From CAYOFF01 sp964403415 (GTDB taxonomy: Bacteria; Patescibacteriota; Gracilibacteria; Absconditabacterales; Absconditicoccaceae), in NCBI GenBank assembly GCA_964403415.1, contig CAYOFF010000002.1, positions 1-64,000 on the forward strand: DNA of 64,000 nt, given 5' to 3'. Under the pieces are notes generated by a model. The model searched no databases, had not been told where the DNA came from, and was given only the letters and a program-made list of their open reading frames with translations. Below are positions 41,585-51,250 of the stretch, one piece after another. Made by a program: the position numbers and the translations under genes. The first letter of the stretch is position 1, and each line of letters begins with the position of its first letter.

Positions 41585-42676
41585 TCAGAAGATTTTTGTA
41601 TCCTGACCAATGTTGTCGTCTAAACTGTGAGGGAATTTCTTGTATAATAATATCCAATCGCAGGTCGATAATTTTCTTCCTGCGCCGGAAAGTTTCATTA
41701 TAGTTCCCTCTGTCATTTGATAACGGTTCTCCACTAACAAATCCATAATTTTGGTTTTGTTGAAGAGCTTGTGATCAGTAAATAATGCAATCCTAATGGA
41801 TTTTACTGTGGTTTTCTTTGAGGGGATATAAAACCTCCCCACTGCAATAAACCGTGTGTAATAGTACGTTTCTTTTTCCTCTGGTGTTGCAGCTAATCCA
41901 ATTTCCCCGTATGTTTCCGGCACAACATCTTCGACAACCCACTGTAAGCGTAACGAGTCTATTGGTTGATCGACAAAGTATACGTCCACTTCATCTCTGA
42001 ACTGTTCCATACTCGTCACAGAAACGTACCATTCGTTGTACTTTTTAAATGAGAACCCGAGGAACAAAACTTGGCTTACCAGACAGATCATTCCAATTGC
42101 CATCATTATGTTGTTTTTTCTCCGGATTTCAGTGTGGTAGGTCGCAAAATTCATGCCGTAATATTTTTTCTCGATATATTCACCAACCGGGAAACCCAGC
42201 AGGCCCAGGACCATACTGTATATCCCCAACTGTTCTGGGAACCACAGACCCGGTACAAAGGTAAGCGCTGTTTGACATAAGTCAAAGGTGAACTTAAAGA
42301 GCAATTTCGATCTTGTTTCTCTGTCTGTATTCCCTTTGCCAAGTATACACAACACCAAAAATGCGGTAAAGTCCATTGCGTTCTCCTTCACGCCATAATT
42401 TAGGGCTACGCCGTATGAGATGAATAGCGTGATCATCCAGACCACCCCCCACCCATATGACACGGTTCGGAAGTAATCAATCGGGCTTAAACTTATCAGA
42501 TTCAGGCTGGTGTATATGCTCAGTGCCCCCAATGCGAAGGCAAAGGCAATTGAAAATGGACTTGTGACCACCAGATTCACTTGCTCTGGCGTTAATCTGA
42601 TCACATGAGCCCCTCCGAACCAATATTTATCTTTTGTCGGAGTGACGGTTGCTGTTGATTCATGCATGGTTTCCAT
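41585..42676 (-). CDS. Membrane protein of unknown function in a standard-code operon
   Basis: 363 aa. N-terminal half has about six membrane segments (SIAFAFALGALSIYTSLNLI, GVVWMITLFISYGVAL, FLVLCILG, LGIYSMVLGLLGFPVG, IMMAIGMICLVSQVLFLGF); the C-terminal half is soluble (VDVYFVDQPIDSLRLQWVV, YYYTRFIAVGRFYIPSK). About 26 Gly, none TGA; the frame ends in TGA. First gene of the three-gene operon, with a possible TTGACA -35 element at 42842-42837. Confidence 0.7.
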   Translation of the reverse strand: METMHESTATVTPTKDKYWFGGAHVIRLTPEQVNLVVTSPFSIAFAFALGALSIYTSLNLISLSPIDYFRTVSYGWGVVWMITLFISYGVALNYGVKENAMDFTAFLVLCILGKGNTDRETRSKLLFKFTFDLCQTALTFVPGLWFPEQLGIYSMVLGLLGFPVGEYIEKKYYGMNFATYHTEIRRKNNIMMAIGMICLVSQVLFLGFSFKKYNEWYVSVTSMEQFRDEVDVYFVDQPIDSLRLQWVVEDVVPETYGEIGLAATPEEKETYYYTRFIAVGRFYIPSKKTTVKSIRIALFTDHKLFNKTKIMDLLVENRYQMTEGTIMKLSGAGRKLSTCDWILLYKKFPHSLDDNIGQDTKIF

Positions 42677-42810
42677 AATTTTCTCAATTTTAACTTTGTT
42701 TTTTTTGGCAAAATTGCCGTTAAATTTTAAGGAAGACGAGATTCCCTTACTCCTTTATTCAGCAAAAGCGCCTCTCAGCGCTCGGCTGCGATTACAAAGG
42801 AAAGGGAAGT

Positions 42811-42842
42811 TTATTTCATAATCAATAAGATATATTTGTCAA
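42811..42842 (-). promoter_or_regulatory. Candidate promoter of the standard-code operon
   Basis: On the minus strand TTGACA (42842-42837) followed after about 16 bp by TATGAA. The leader of about 140 nt to the ATG at 42676 is A/T-rich near the start codon without an obvious Shine-Dalgarno sequence. Confidence 0.35.
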
Positions 42843-42948
42843 TAGAAATACTATGTATATATACTATTTATAGTTTGTCAATTATATGCTCAAATATTAG
42901 CTTCTGTTCTGAAGTTTCACGACTATATCATTTGATATTCTCTTACAT

Positions 42949-43440
42949 GTGCCACTTTTTCTATCAGTCCCCTATCTTTCGTATTTCTTGCTGTTTTCTC
43001 TGTGGTATGACGTTTATGGATTACAATCTACAAAAGCATTACTTTTGCGGATTTACCTATGGATATACCCTTCTCCCTTCCCTCCATTACGAACTTCTTT
43101 GAAAAGCGTCAGAAGTCGTGTCAATCTCTCTGTGAGAGGTCTGATTCCTCTCCTTACGTTATTTACCTCTACTGCAGTTTTTACTTCTAGCATGTCTGTA
43201 ACTAGCCTGTGTGTCTCTGGGCAACAGTGCTTCGTATTATCAAAATATCAACAGTTGCCAGTCAGCGGGCTTTTCATTGGACATGGTGGTGTCTCGGTCT
43301 CCATACAGTTTCCTAAGAAATACAAAACTACTCAATACGTACTTATCTATGCCTCTGTACAACATGCTAGCGTATACTCTAAAATCTCATCAAAGCAATG
43401 TTTGTTGGAGGGATGTGTGTATCTTGTGTTTGGAGGATAG
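42949..43440 (+). CDS. Possible secreted or membrane protein
   Basis: Frame of 163 codons opened by GTG; the more plausible part starts near 43099 with a basic stretch (KSVRSRVNLSVRG) and hydrophobic core (LIPLLTLFTSTAVFTSS), like a signal peptide, followed by a short Cys-containing domain (LCVSGQQCFVL, GLFIGHGGVSVSIQF). All Gly are GGN. No family recognised and the start is unclear. Confidence 0.35.
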   Translation: MPLFLSVPYLSYFLLFSLWYDVYGLQSTKALLLRIYLWIYPSPFPPLRTSLKSVRSRVNLSVRGLIPLLTLFTSTAVFTSSMSVTSLCVSGQQCFVLSKYQQLPVSGLFIGHGGVSVSIQFPKKYKTTQYVLIYASVQHASVYSKISSKQCLLEGCVYLVFGG

Positions 43441-43514
43441 TATACACTTCGAACTTGCTTTCTGTAAGTTATTCTGTACATAATTTTGTATAGTTTATTT
43501 TTTTGAGCATCACG

Positions 43515-43814
43515 ATGACTACACAATTTATAAGTATGCAAGACTATAGGGAAAATATTGGACAGCTTCGGAAACAAGCGCAGAAAGAGAATATTAGATA
43601 TATCGTTATGGTTCACTCCAAACCCATTTTTGAGGTTATTCCGCTACCCCAAAACACCAAGGTTGAGCACCTATTATCATGGACCCCATCGCACCAAGAG
43701 GCGTATCAAGAAGCCATGTCTGACTATGAGCAATGAAAAAACATAGTTGCATTAAAAACCGTTGCGAGTAAGTATAAGAAATGACATACAAGATCATCCT
43801 CCACAAAAAAGTAG
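43515..43814 (+). CDS. Phd/YefM-like antitoxin
   Basis: 99 aa. N-terminal MTTQFISMQDYRENIGQLRKQAQKE ... RYIVMVHSKPIFEVIPL follows the Phd/YefM pattern (short DNA-binding N-terminus that represses its own promoter), with a charged C-terminal part that would wrap the toxin. Two TGA-coded Gly extend it beyond the apparent stop at 43734, so that it overlaps the toxin start by 34 bp, a classic translationally coupled pair. Confidence 0.75.
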
Positions 43815-44041
43815 TGAAGTTCCTTGATACGCATCCATCTCTTGCCGCGGCTTTTTTTCGCAAAGCTAAGATTATGCAGATTAATCCATTTGATAGGCAG
43901 CTTGATATCAAGAAGTACAACGATCCCTCATGAACGAATTACCGCCTCAGAATTGGTACATATAGATTCCTGTATACCATCATCGACAGAGATGTTGTTA
44001 TTTATTTCTTCCAGGCAGGAAATAGATGAGATATTTACTAA
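43781..44041 (+). CDS. RelE/ParE-superfamily toxin
   Basis: 86 aa, typical length. Pattern TYKIILHKKVVKFLDTHP, then KIMQINPFDRQLDIKKYND, then the core strand NYRLRIGTYRFLYTIIDRDVVIYFFQAGNRGDIY, matching RelE-type mRNA interferases (Arg and Tyr in RLRIG-YR and the C-terminal aromatic). Acts on mRNA at the ribosome, or on gyrase if ParE-like. Two TGA-coded Gly. Confidence 0.82.
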
Positions 44042-44138
44042 GTATATTTTTTTATGTATCTATTGACTTATTTGTCCTTTTATACATACCATCTTTCGTA
44101 AACGTATAACATAAACATATTAAAATTAAAACAGACGT

Positions 44139-44624
44139 ATGAAACTCAATTTATTGATCATCGCACTTTTTTTTCTGGCCTGTACAAACAACAAAGGCAC
44201 CTCGCCTGAATCACCTGCACAGCAGTTATACTCTCCGACGCCCAAACCACCAGACATAGAAAGAATAGACCTGGGTACGCCGCCGAGTACTGCCGAAGAC
44301 ATTGTCAGTAGAACCATCACCATTTCCGGAGTGGAAGTAGGAATCACCACAGACAGTACTGTGACCTATGTACGGTTCGAGGGAGTCACGGCGGTACTGG
44401 ATGGTAAAAACTGCTCCGCCCCAAAAGGACAGTGCTGGAGGTTTGGCGGAGTTAGGGTATACGCCTGCCCGACGACAGACGGCTGGCTTTTGGATATCGG
44501 CCCTGTCCAAGACGATTACGCAGTTGAATGGTTGAACCTGCAAAGACGCAGATTCTCAAGAATGATGTCGGCTGCCAATGATCCGACGCTCCAAAAACTC
44601 GGAGTAAAAAATCCCTGGAAATAG
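44139..44624 (+). CDS. Putative lipoprotein in a standard-code unit
   Basis: 161 aa. Lipoprotein signal MKLNLLIIALFFLA with lipobox Cys (LAC-TNN), a Pro-rich linker, then a small soluble domain (ISGVEVGITTDSTVTYVRF, GQCWRFGGVRVYACPTTDGW). About thirteen Gly, none TGA; stop is TAG. No family recognised. Followed by a very strong terminator. A TTGACT element lies about 80 bp upstream. Fourth of the GGN-only units. Confidence 0.65.
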   Translation: MKLNLLIIALFFLACTNNKGTSPESPAQQLYSPTPKPPDIERIDLGTPPSTAEDIVSRTITISGVEVGITTDSTVTYVRFEGVTAVLDGKNCSAPKGQCWRFGGVRVYACPTTDGWLLDIGPVQDDYAVEWLNLQRRRFSRMMSAANDPTLQKLGVKNPWK

Positions 44625-44674
44625 GCACTCCGATCAGCCGTAAAAATCACCCACCTTATCTTCCCACAAAACCC

Positions 44675-44705
44675 AAAGAACGAGCCTGCACCAGGCTCGT
44701 TCTTT
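44675..44705. terminator. Strong terminator after the 44139 lipoprotein
   Basis: AAAGAACGAGCCTG / CAGGCTCGTTCTTT, a perfect 14-bp stem with loop CAC, usable on both strands between convergent genes. Confidence 0.9.
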
Positions 44706-44743
44706 CGTTATCGATATTTCAGATAGAGAAAAATATACGATGA

Positions 44744-45265
44744 TTACTTCTCCAAGATGGTTTTGAGATTATCTAAGTTTTTTTGCATGTCTTTCTTGAC
44801 GCCTCATACAAACAAGAATGTTATAAGGTTCATAGGAAATGCTGCGTCACCATAATACGTATCTGTTACGAGCGTCTCTGTGTCTGAGATAGATGTCAGG
44901 ACCATAGATGCAGATGCCACTGACGCAAACGGTTTTTTGAATCTTATCTCTACGTCGATTCTCTCTCCCTCTGTCATACTTTTTATCTCTTGTTCGCCCA
45001 CACCTACATTTTTGTCGTTACTCACCCATGTAGACACGAATCCCACTGTACCGTCTACTCAGCTGTATGTCATCTGTACATTTGGATCTCTCATCACTCG
45101 AACACTGTAGTATTCCTGATTCTTTATCAGTTTGACGTACTCGAATATATCTTGCCTTGGTTTGCTGATAGTAATCTGTGTTTCGATCGTAAACTTTTTT
45201 GGTACGATAACTCCCAGGAGAAGTATACTACCAATAAGCCCAAGAATAATATAAAGTACTTTCAT
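44744..45265 (-). CDS. SRPBCC-family (polyketide cyclase-like) protein with membrane anchor
   Basis: 173 aa. One N-terminal helix (VLYIILGLIGSILLLGVIV), then the SRPBCC pattern: KFTIETQITISKPRQDIFEYVKLIKNQEYY, an MTYSGVDGTVGF strand and ETLVTDTYYGD, ending in the long C-terminal helix MQKNLDNLKTILEK. Members bind hydrophobic ligands; the substrate is unknown. TGA-coded Gly at two places. Confidence 0.75.
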
Positions 45266-45315
45266 ACAAATCTACAAAAAAATAAATACCATAAAGGCAC
45301 ATAAAGCATACATCT

Positions 45316-45723
45316 CTACGCTTTCATCTCTCTCGCATCAAGCAACTTGTGGTAGGTGATGTATGATGTTGCTAGGATAGCGAAGGTAACGACTGGCATG
45401 ATAGATACTGCTACAAATCCATCTACTACAAGATGCGCAATCAGCGCCGAGATATACACGATACCAATACCCACATATGCCCACTCTTTGAGACGACTCC
45501 CAAACCATGGCAATGCAATTACGAGCCCACCAAGAAATGTTGCAATACCGACCTCCAGTCTAAACCACTCTGGAAATGGTCCTACATGCCTTATCCCCTC
45601 TATCGCCATAGGTGAATTGATAAAAAAGATCCCAGGCAAAATGAACAGCGCTAGTGCGACCGTGGATACCCGATAAATAATTTTGGTGGTCTTGAGATGT
45701 TTGTGTGAAGTGAAGAGAAACAT
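45316..45723 (-). CDS. DoxX-like membrane protein
   Basis: 135 aa, four helices, with the DoxX_2 pattern: PGIFFINSPMAIEGIRHVGPFPEWFR, TFLGGLVIALPWFGSRLKEWAYVGIGIVYISALIAHLVVDG. Such proteins are linked to quinone or redox functions but are poorly characterised. All Gly are GGN, yet the local context looks native. Ends in TAG. Confidence 0.75.
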   Translation of the reverse strand: MFLFTSHKHLKTTKIIYRVSTVALALFILPGIFFINSPMAIEGIRHVGPFPEWFRLEVGIATFLGGLVIALPWFGSRLKEWAYVGIGIVYISALIAHLVVDGFVAVSIMPVVTFAILATSYITYHKLLDAREMKA

Positions 45724-45857
45724 ATGAGAGAAGGAAATGAATAAAAAATACGTTTGATGGTCTACCTATAGGATTTTGGTATGCGTTCACAAGGTAAAGT
45801 TTTTGTACTTACAACAACATCCGCGTACACGTACGAAAATCTAACAGTGTATCTTTT

Positions 45858-46190
45858 TTATATTAGATCCAAAAACACCGTCACCACACTCCCCTCTTGC
45901 AGATCGAGTTGTTTGCGGATCGACGCCTTGATCGGCAGGAGATACGATCCGCTTTTTTTGTCGGGGAAGATGCTTGTCTCCCATCATACTCGTCCTATCC
46001 TCGCTTGCACCTTCACCGATCATCGTCACTTCCTTGGCATCGCAGCAGCTATCTCTTTGATCTGGTCACTCACCGCTTTTTCGACCGTAAAAAAATATCG
46101 CGATGCCTTATCCGTCTCTGATCGCTTTCGTATTGGTCATGTCGTAGTGAAGTGATGATCACTCTCTATGCTGTTTGATGGCATTGTCAT
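45858..46190 (-). CDS. DUF1905 domain protein
   Basis: 110 aa. Pattern RYFFTVEKAVSDQIKEI, GRVGWETSIFPDKKSGSYLLPIKASIRKQLDLQEG, VVTVFLDL, as in DUF1905 (beta-barrel also found in the N-terminus of some YdeI-like proteins). Function unknown. At least four TGA-coded Gly. Ends in TAA at 45858. Confidence 0.72.
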
Positions 46191-46225
46191 ACAATGAAGG
46201 TTACGATTATTTTGGTGAGTTCTAT

Positions 46226-46495
46226 TTACTTCTTCTTCCGTCTCTGCAGATGAGGGATTTGTCGTCTCGCCATCTTTCTCATCAATCGTCCATGTCACTG
46301 CTTTTTCATCGCTTCTTCAACAATATCTTGCATCTGTGCTACCGTACAGTCTCCTCCGATAAACGCACCGTCTTTGTAGCAGAGACTGCAGTAGAGTTTA
46401 CTTTTGCTTCCATCTTTCTCTGTACCACCATGCTGAGGATCCTTATCCAGAGGCATTCCACATGACTGACATTGTGTCGTACATGGTTTTTCCAT
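46226..46495 (-). CDS. Putative zinc-ribbon protein
   Basis: 89 aa. Two CxxC pairs, TQCQSCGMPLDKDPQHGGT and KLYCSLCYKDGAFIGGD, followed by a helix VAQMQDIVEEAMKKQG and a basic end IPHLQRRKKK. This matches a widespread small zinc-ribbon family of unknown function. The conserved Gly after MKKQ is TGA; without recoding the protein would lose its conserved C-terminal 18 residues. Start at the ATG at 46495. Confidence 0.82.
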
Positions 46496-46537
46496 CGGCG
46501 TATATGCTATCAAAGTAAAAATTCTATTATTTTGCTC

Positions 46538-47074
46538 CTATTGCGTTTCCTCCTTAGCTGTCGCCCAACGATATAGTCCTACTGCGAGGATTCCAAAAAG
46601 AACTCATCCAAAAAAGTTAAGTGCGCCATAGTTATTAGCAAGACTAGAAAGTCGTGTATTTTTTTGCTGTTCGATATCAGGTGCAAAAGGATTGTCTTTG
46701 ACACACTCGATGGTTCATCCTCGATCCTGTAGTGTATATCACGTATTGCACGCACATGAACTAAACCCATCAGCTCTACTATAGAACCCATATTTTTTGT
46801 GACAGTCTTCGTCTACAAACGGACATGCGTCGTAGTTGGGATCCCATCCATGAGGATCTCACTTGGGGCAGACACACTGCTTGGTGGCTGCGTCGTAGAC
46901 TGTCCCCGGGTACTCTTTCTGACAGACAGCGTATGAGTCAGCTGGAAGTCACTGATTTGCTGAGAGGACTGGCATGGGTGTGTGTGCTGCATATACAGGC
47001 ATGAATAGCTGTATACCCTCTCCTGCGATAGCGAGGAAAACAAAACAAAAGAGAGCTATCAAACGTGTTTTCAT
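46538..47074 (-). CDS. Secreted Cys-rich (EGF-like) protein with C-terminal membrane anchor
   Basis: 178 aa. Signal peptide MKTRLIALFCFVFLAIAG, then eight or so Cys in an EGF-like arrangement (AVCQKEYPGTVYD, KQCVCPKGDPHG, ACPFVDEDCHKKYG, SSCACNTGYTLQD, IECVKD), then a C-terminal helix NFFGGVLFGILAVGLYRW. Displayed on the cell surface by inference. Conserved Gly in CNTGYT and CPKGD are TGA. Role unknown; adhesion to a host cell is one possibility for this lineage. Confidence 0.7.
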
Positions 47075-47146
47075 TGAGAAGCGTAAGGTACAAAATAACT
47101 TTCCTATAGATAGCTATTGAGAGGAAATTCACAATAGGAATCTCTA

Positions 47147-47911
47147 TTATGCACTATATACGAGCAATGCTATCAAACCTGCTATATTCAGTATATACAC
47201 TGGCAGCAGTCGTTTCCTTTTGCTTTGTCGTGTTTTGTTGAACTCTACGTTTTTGAACTTTCCGGGAATTCTTCCATGCAATATCTTTTTGTAGAATTCT
47301 GAAATAATTCTCTCACCTCACGCTACTGCTAGTAAGAAATATGTTCACGTGAGAGATGGAAACAATGTCATCAACAAGGCCCCTACAGCTACTGCTACAC
47401 CTGGACTGCGAAAAAACTTTATGAGATCGAATCCCTCGTACGGGGCATCTTTGAGCATCCCGCCTAGCGCTATGATAAACCCTATAATCACTATGAGATA
47501 TACGTTAGCTACTGGAATCTCTACAGTATATACCAAGATCCCTATCAAGATAATCAAAAGCACACCTATGCATCTTTTGATATTTTGGTTTATTTTTATA
47601 TTGAGGTCAGATGGAATTTGGTATTTGGTCTGGTCTTCATGCCTAATCAATGCTTTGTATAGCTCTGTTGTTGCTCTCTCCAAACTAATCACTACTAATG
47701 CGACAACAAATAATGGCAACATAGGGTTGGTCAAAAATACTACCACGCTTCGTATGATACCCAGCAGAATACTGCGTAATACTTTGGTGATATCAAACCT
47801 CTCGACGAGAAGATCCCCATATACTCCCCATAAGATCATGTTTGTAACTCATAGGAGGCCAGCGCATACGTAGGCTATCATACTACCAAAACCACAGAAA
47901 ATAAATCTCAT
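47147..47911 (-). CDS. Multi-pass membrane protein of unknown function
   Basis: 254 aa with about six hydrophobic segments (MRFIFCGFGSMIAYVCAGLLG, VVVFLTNPMLPLFVVALVVI, CIGVLLIILIGILVYTVEI, NVYLIVIIGFIIALGG, VAVAVGALLMTLFP, LLPVYILNIAGLIALL). A charged loop SLERATTELYKALIRHEDQ lies in the middle and a basic stretch near the end. No family recognised. Native: several TGA-coded Gly. Confidence 0.6.
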
Positions 47912-48040
47912 CGGGTATATAGTGGTAATCACCGTATTTTGCAAGCAAGATCAATTTGAGATTTAATTTTGTAGCATATTCGACTTATTGACTCTTTTGG
48001 AAAGATAATTATAAACTCTTCCATAGATAGGCGTATTTTT

Positions 48041-49357
48041 GTGATATACAATACTTCCCCATTTATTATCCTGACTACAGCTATGGTTATTTACTTTTTT
48101 TACATCATCTGTAGTCTCCTCTCTCTCTATGGCATTATCAAAATAATTTCGTTTTTTTGGGTAATGCATTACTTAAAACGCCAAAAGAAAGACATACATC
48201 CAGAAAAGCTTACCGATAAGAAACTCGTTTTCATACTCCCCGTCTATCACGAGACAGCTATGATACAGGATACCATCTTTTCTTTCAAGCGCCTGCTCTC
48301 GGAGAATATACTCCTCTTGATCGTCGGCACCAGTAGAGAAAGGAATCACGATAATATTAATTCCACACTTCAAATTGCTGAAGAACGTGGCAAGGGGAAT
48401 CCCCATATATTCACCATCGAGTGCCCTAATAAAACTGGGTATATGGCACACCAAGTGAATTATGCAGCACAACGACTTGTTTCCAACGGATATGACAAAG
48501 CTTCAACACGGATCCATGTCATCAATATCGATACGAGACTACAAGAAGATTACCTTTCAGAGGTAATTTTTCGTATACAGAAAGATTCTACTATTATGTT
48601 GCAAAGTGCACTTTTTACATGAAATTTTACCTCACTATCTCCACTCCTACAATGAACTAGTATTGTTCAATCTAGACGAACTATCACAGGCGAACAAAGA
48701 AGATTATTACTCAATCTGTACATTTCTCATTACAAGCTTTACCATGTGGTTGGACATGGTATGATCATCCAGTTAAAAAAATTCTTCGACTATAAATTAT
48801 TCCCTGAAGACACACTTAATGAAGATATGCATTTTTGATATTATTTGAGCATCAATCAAGAAAAGGTTGTACCGCTGGTCTCGTATGAAATAGCTGACAT
48901 GCCATCTACATTCAAAGGATGGCGGGCGCAAGCACAGTGACGATTTATTGGAGCCATGGAATATCATGCATATTTTTGTTCTTACCTAAGGAAATTTAAC
49001 CAAAAACCAACGTTCAGGATATTATTGATGACCCTCCAATGATTTTTTAATGCATTCAAGCGACTGATTGTCTCTTATACAATCATCTTCGTTATGGTCA
49101 TAATGGCGCTATTCCCTCTTTCGAATATTTTCATAATATGAATAATAAGCATTTGTATCTATCTTATACATTATTTGCTTACCATTGTTTACCTCAGAAA
49201 TAACGGGTATATTCCCTCGGCACACATCAAATATTTATTTTATAGTTTCTTGATCGTTTGTATTAGAAGTTTTCCTGCCACCCTATCTCTGTGCAAGTAT
49301 ATATTACATAGGCTCTGACTTTATCACTATATCAAATATAAATCTGATCATGCCTAA
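48041..49357 (+). CDS. Membrane glycosyltransferase, GT2 (cellulose-synthase-like layout)
   Basis: 438 aa from the GTG at 48041 (an ATG at 48083 is possible). N-terminal helices, then the GT2 domain: KKLVFILPVYHE, INIDTRLQEDYL (DxD-like), FPEDTLNEDMHFGYYLS, and WRAQAQGRF in place of the QxxRW motif; three or more C-terminal helices (LIVSYTIIFVMVIMALFP, IIGIISICIYLIHYLLTIVYL). Adds sugars to, and perhaps exports, a surface polymer. Stop overlaps the start of the next gene by 8 bp. Confidence 0.82.
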
Positions 49358-50030
49358 TATTTTTGCTCTAGAGGGGCCATCAGGGATTTGAAAAACTACT
49401 CTTGCTAGCCAGCTTCATCAAATGTGATCTGCGCACAGAGTCGGAGAGTATTTTCACTATATCTCAGCGTGAGAAGAATATCCTGGTATTGCTCCACAAA
49501 CAGGCATTGAACTTCAAAAAATCAGGTCGCAGCTTTATACTCTGTTACAGAGAAGAGAACTTGATATAATACAAGCGCCAAATCATTCTCCTATCATTAC
49601 AGAAAGATCGCCGCTTACGTTATTGTATACTGAGGCCGTCAGAATACATAACTGACTTCTGTGAGACCTTCCATCTCTCGCTAGTGAGCTTCTTTCTCTG
49701 CTGGAATCTGTCCACCAGCCTGATTACTATATATTCTTAGAAGTGCACTATCTTACTGCTGTCGCGAGACTACAAACGAGGCAGAATCCTCACTATAATT
49801 TCTTCTACCAACCCGAAACGATTCTTAACATACAAAAACTTATTACTTTCTTCGTGGAAGAATATCTGCATGATTGAGAGTACTCTATAGTTTATAATGA
49901 TTGAGCTATGGAAACTGCATTTGATGAAATAAGATGAATCCTCGCTACCGCAAATCCTATAACATGCAACGCACTTACTTTACTTTGTAAAGATATACAA
50001 AAATGACTTGATCTGGCAAAAAAAATATAA
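49350..50030 (+). CDS. P-loop kinase, deoxynucleoside/thymidylate kinase-like
   Basis: 226 aa. Begins MPNIFALEGPSGIGKTTLASQL, a P-loop whose second Gly is TGA, then RVGEYFHYISAGEEYPG, a TERSPLTLLYTEA segment like the DR(S/Y) motif of nucleoside kinases and YIFLEVHYLTAVARLQTR (lid region). The real substrate is unclear; its place inside a glycan-type operon suggests a small-molecule or sugar/nucleoside kinase. Overlaps both neighbours (8 bp and 28 bp). Confidence 0.75.
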
Positions 50031-51250
50031 AAAAAATACTTTTGGTCGGAGATGTTGGTGAATGAGAGAATGGACGACATCACATAGGTGATGAAAGCAT
50101 GTTTTATTACAACTATAAGCAACTAGCAGCCACGTGATCATTCGACATATATGCCACCTCTAGAAGTATCTCGCATTGGTATATTCCTGCTTGAAGAGAG
50201 TTTTTGAGGATATATTTCAGGGACGAGGTGATTGGGAGATTGCAGCTACTTTTTTACAGTATATTCTTTCGGCTATTCCCGTCATCCACTATACCTTGAG
50301 ATATAGCACAGACCATAAAGATGGTTGATTATATACTTATTTCATGAGGAGGAAATCTCAACAGTATTTGGTCGGGTCATTTGTATTTTCGTTTTTGGAT
50401 ATGCTTTTTGGGAAGAATTTATTGAAAAAAGATTTACCTTTCCTGACAAACCATATGACCCTTATCTATCTTTGATAAGCGGCTTTTTAATATTCTTATC
50501 TGATGGTGTAAACTCATAACTATCAGAGATACAACATACTCAATACAACACATTTCTTATCCCCTCACATGAATCATGTTCTGATTGGATGATGCGTTTT
50601 CTTCGTTTAATGAACATATCAAAAAAAAGCTAGAAAAAAGCTGTATTCTTGGTGACGGAGAAGAAATTAGCCGTATAGGGCTTTCTCTTCATGAACCACA
50701 CGACGCCATTTATAACCACGACCTACCTCGCACGATCGCTCTCTTAAATACTGTTCTGAATTGAGCAAGCTTTTATATTATCCCTCACGTGTCTGATAAA
50801 TATAATCAGGGGGACATCTCCTTTATGCATCAACAGATGCCGATTGGTATCGATATTACGCTTTTCGATTATAACACCATACATTCTTTAGCAACGAAAA
50901 CAACCGCTACAAAAGAAGAAATAATAGAATTTTATACAAGCAAGATGGATTACGTACTGACCACGAGATACCACTGAGCAGTTTTTGCCATAAAACACGG
51001 GACTATCCCTATCATGATCGCTAGAAATAACTATGAATATCAAAAATTCAAATGATTGCTTGATTCCTTACATCTCTCTCATTTACTCTCAACCCTTATC
51101 ATATCCATCACCTGAAAAAGATCAGTAAAACAACACATACAACTCATTGTAAAAACACATCAAGAGATTAAAGATACCCTACATAGAGCTATCGAGAATA
51201 TACAACCTGAGCAGCTCTTTATTCCCTCCTTCATCAAAGATCATGCTTAA
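50003..51250 (+). CDS. Polysaccharide pyruvyl transferase family protein
   Basis: 415 aa. Pattern of the family: KKILLVGDVGENGRHHIGDE, DYILISGGGNLNSIWSGHLYFR, KKIYLSGQTIGPL, ITIRDTTYS, FYIIPHVSD, and LTTRYHGAVFAIKHGTIPI near the C-terminus. Transfers a pyruvyl group from PEP to a sugar, or a related phosphate-based reaction. Many TGA-coded Gly in the conserved blocks. Start at the ATG at 50003, inside the end of the kinase gene. Confidence 0.85.

Noticed and set aside
45781..46155. Plus-strand frame of 124 codons
   Set aside because: Antisense to the DUF1905 gene, which has conserved motifs and TGA-coded Gly.
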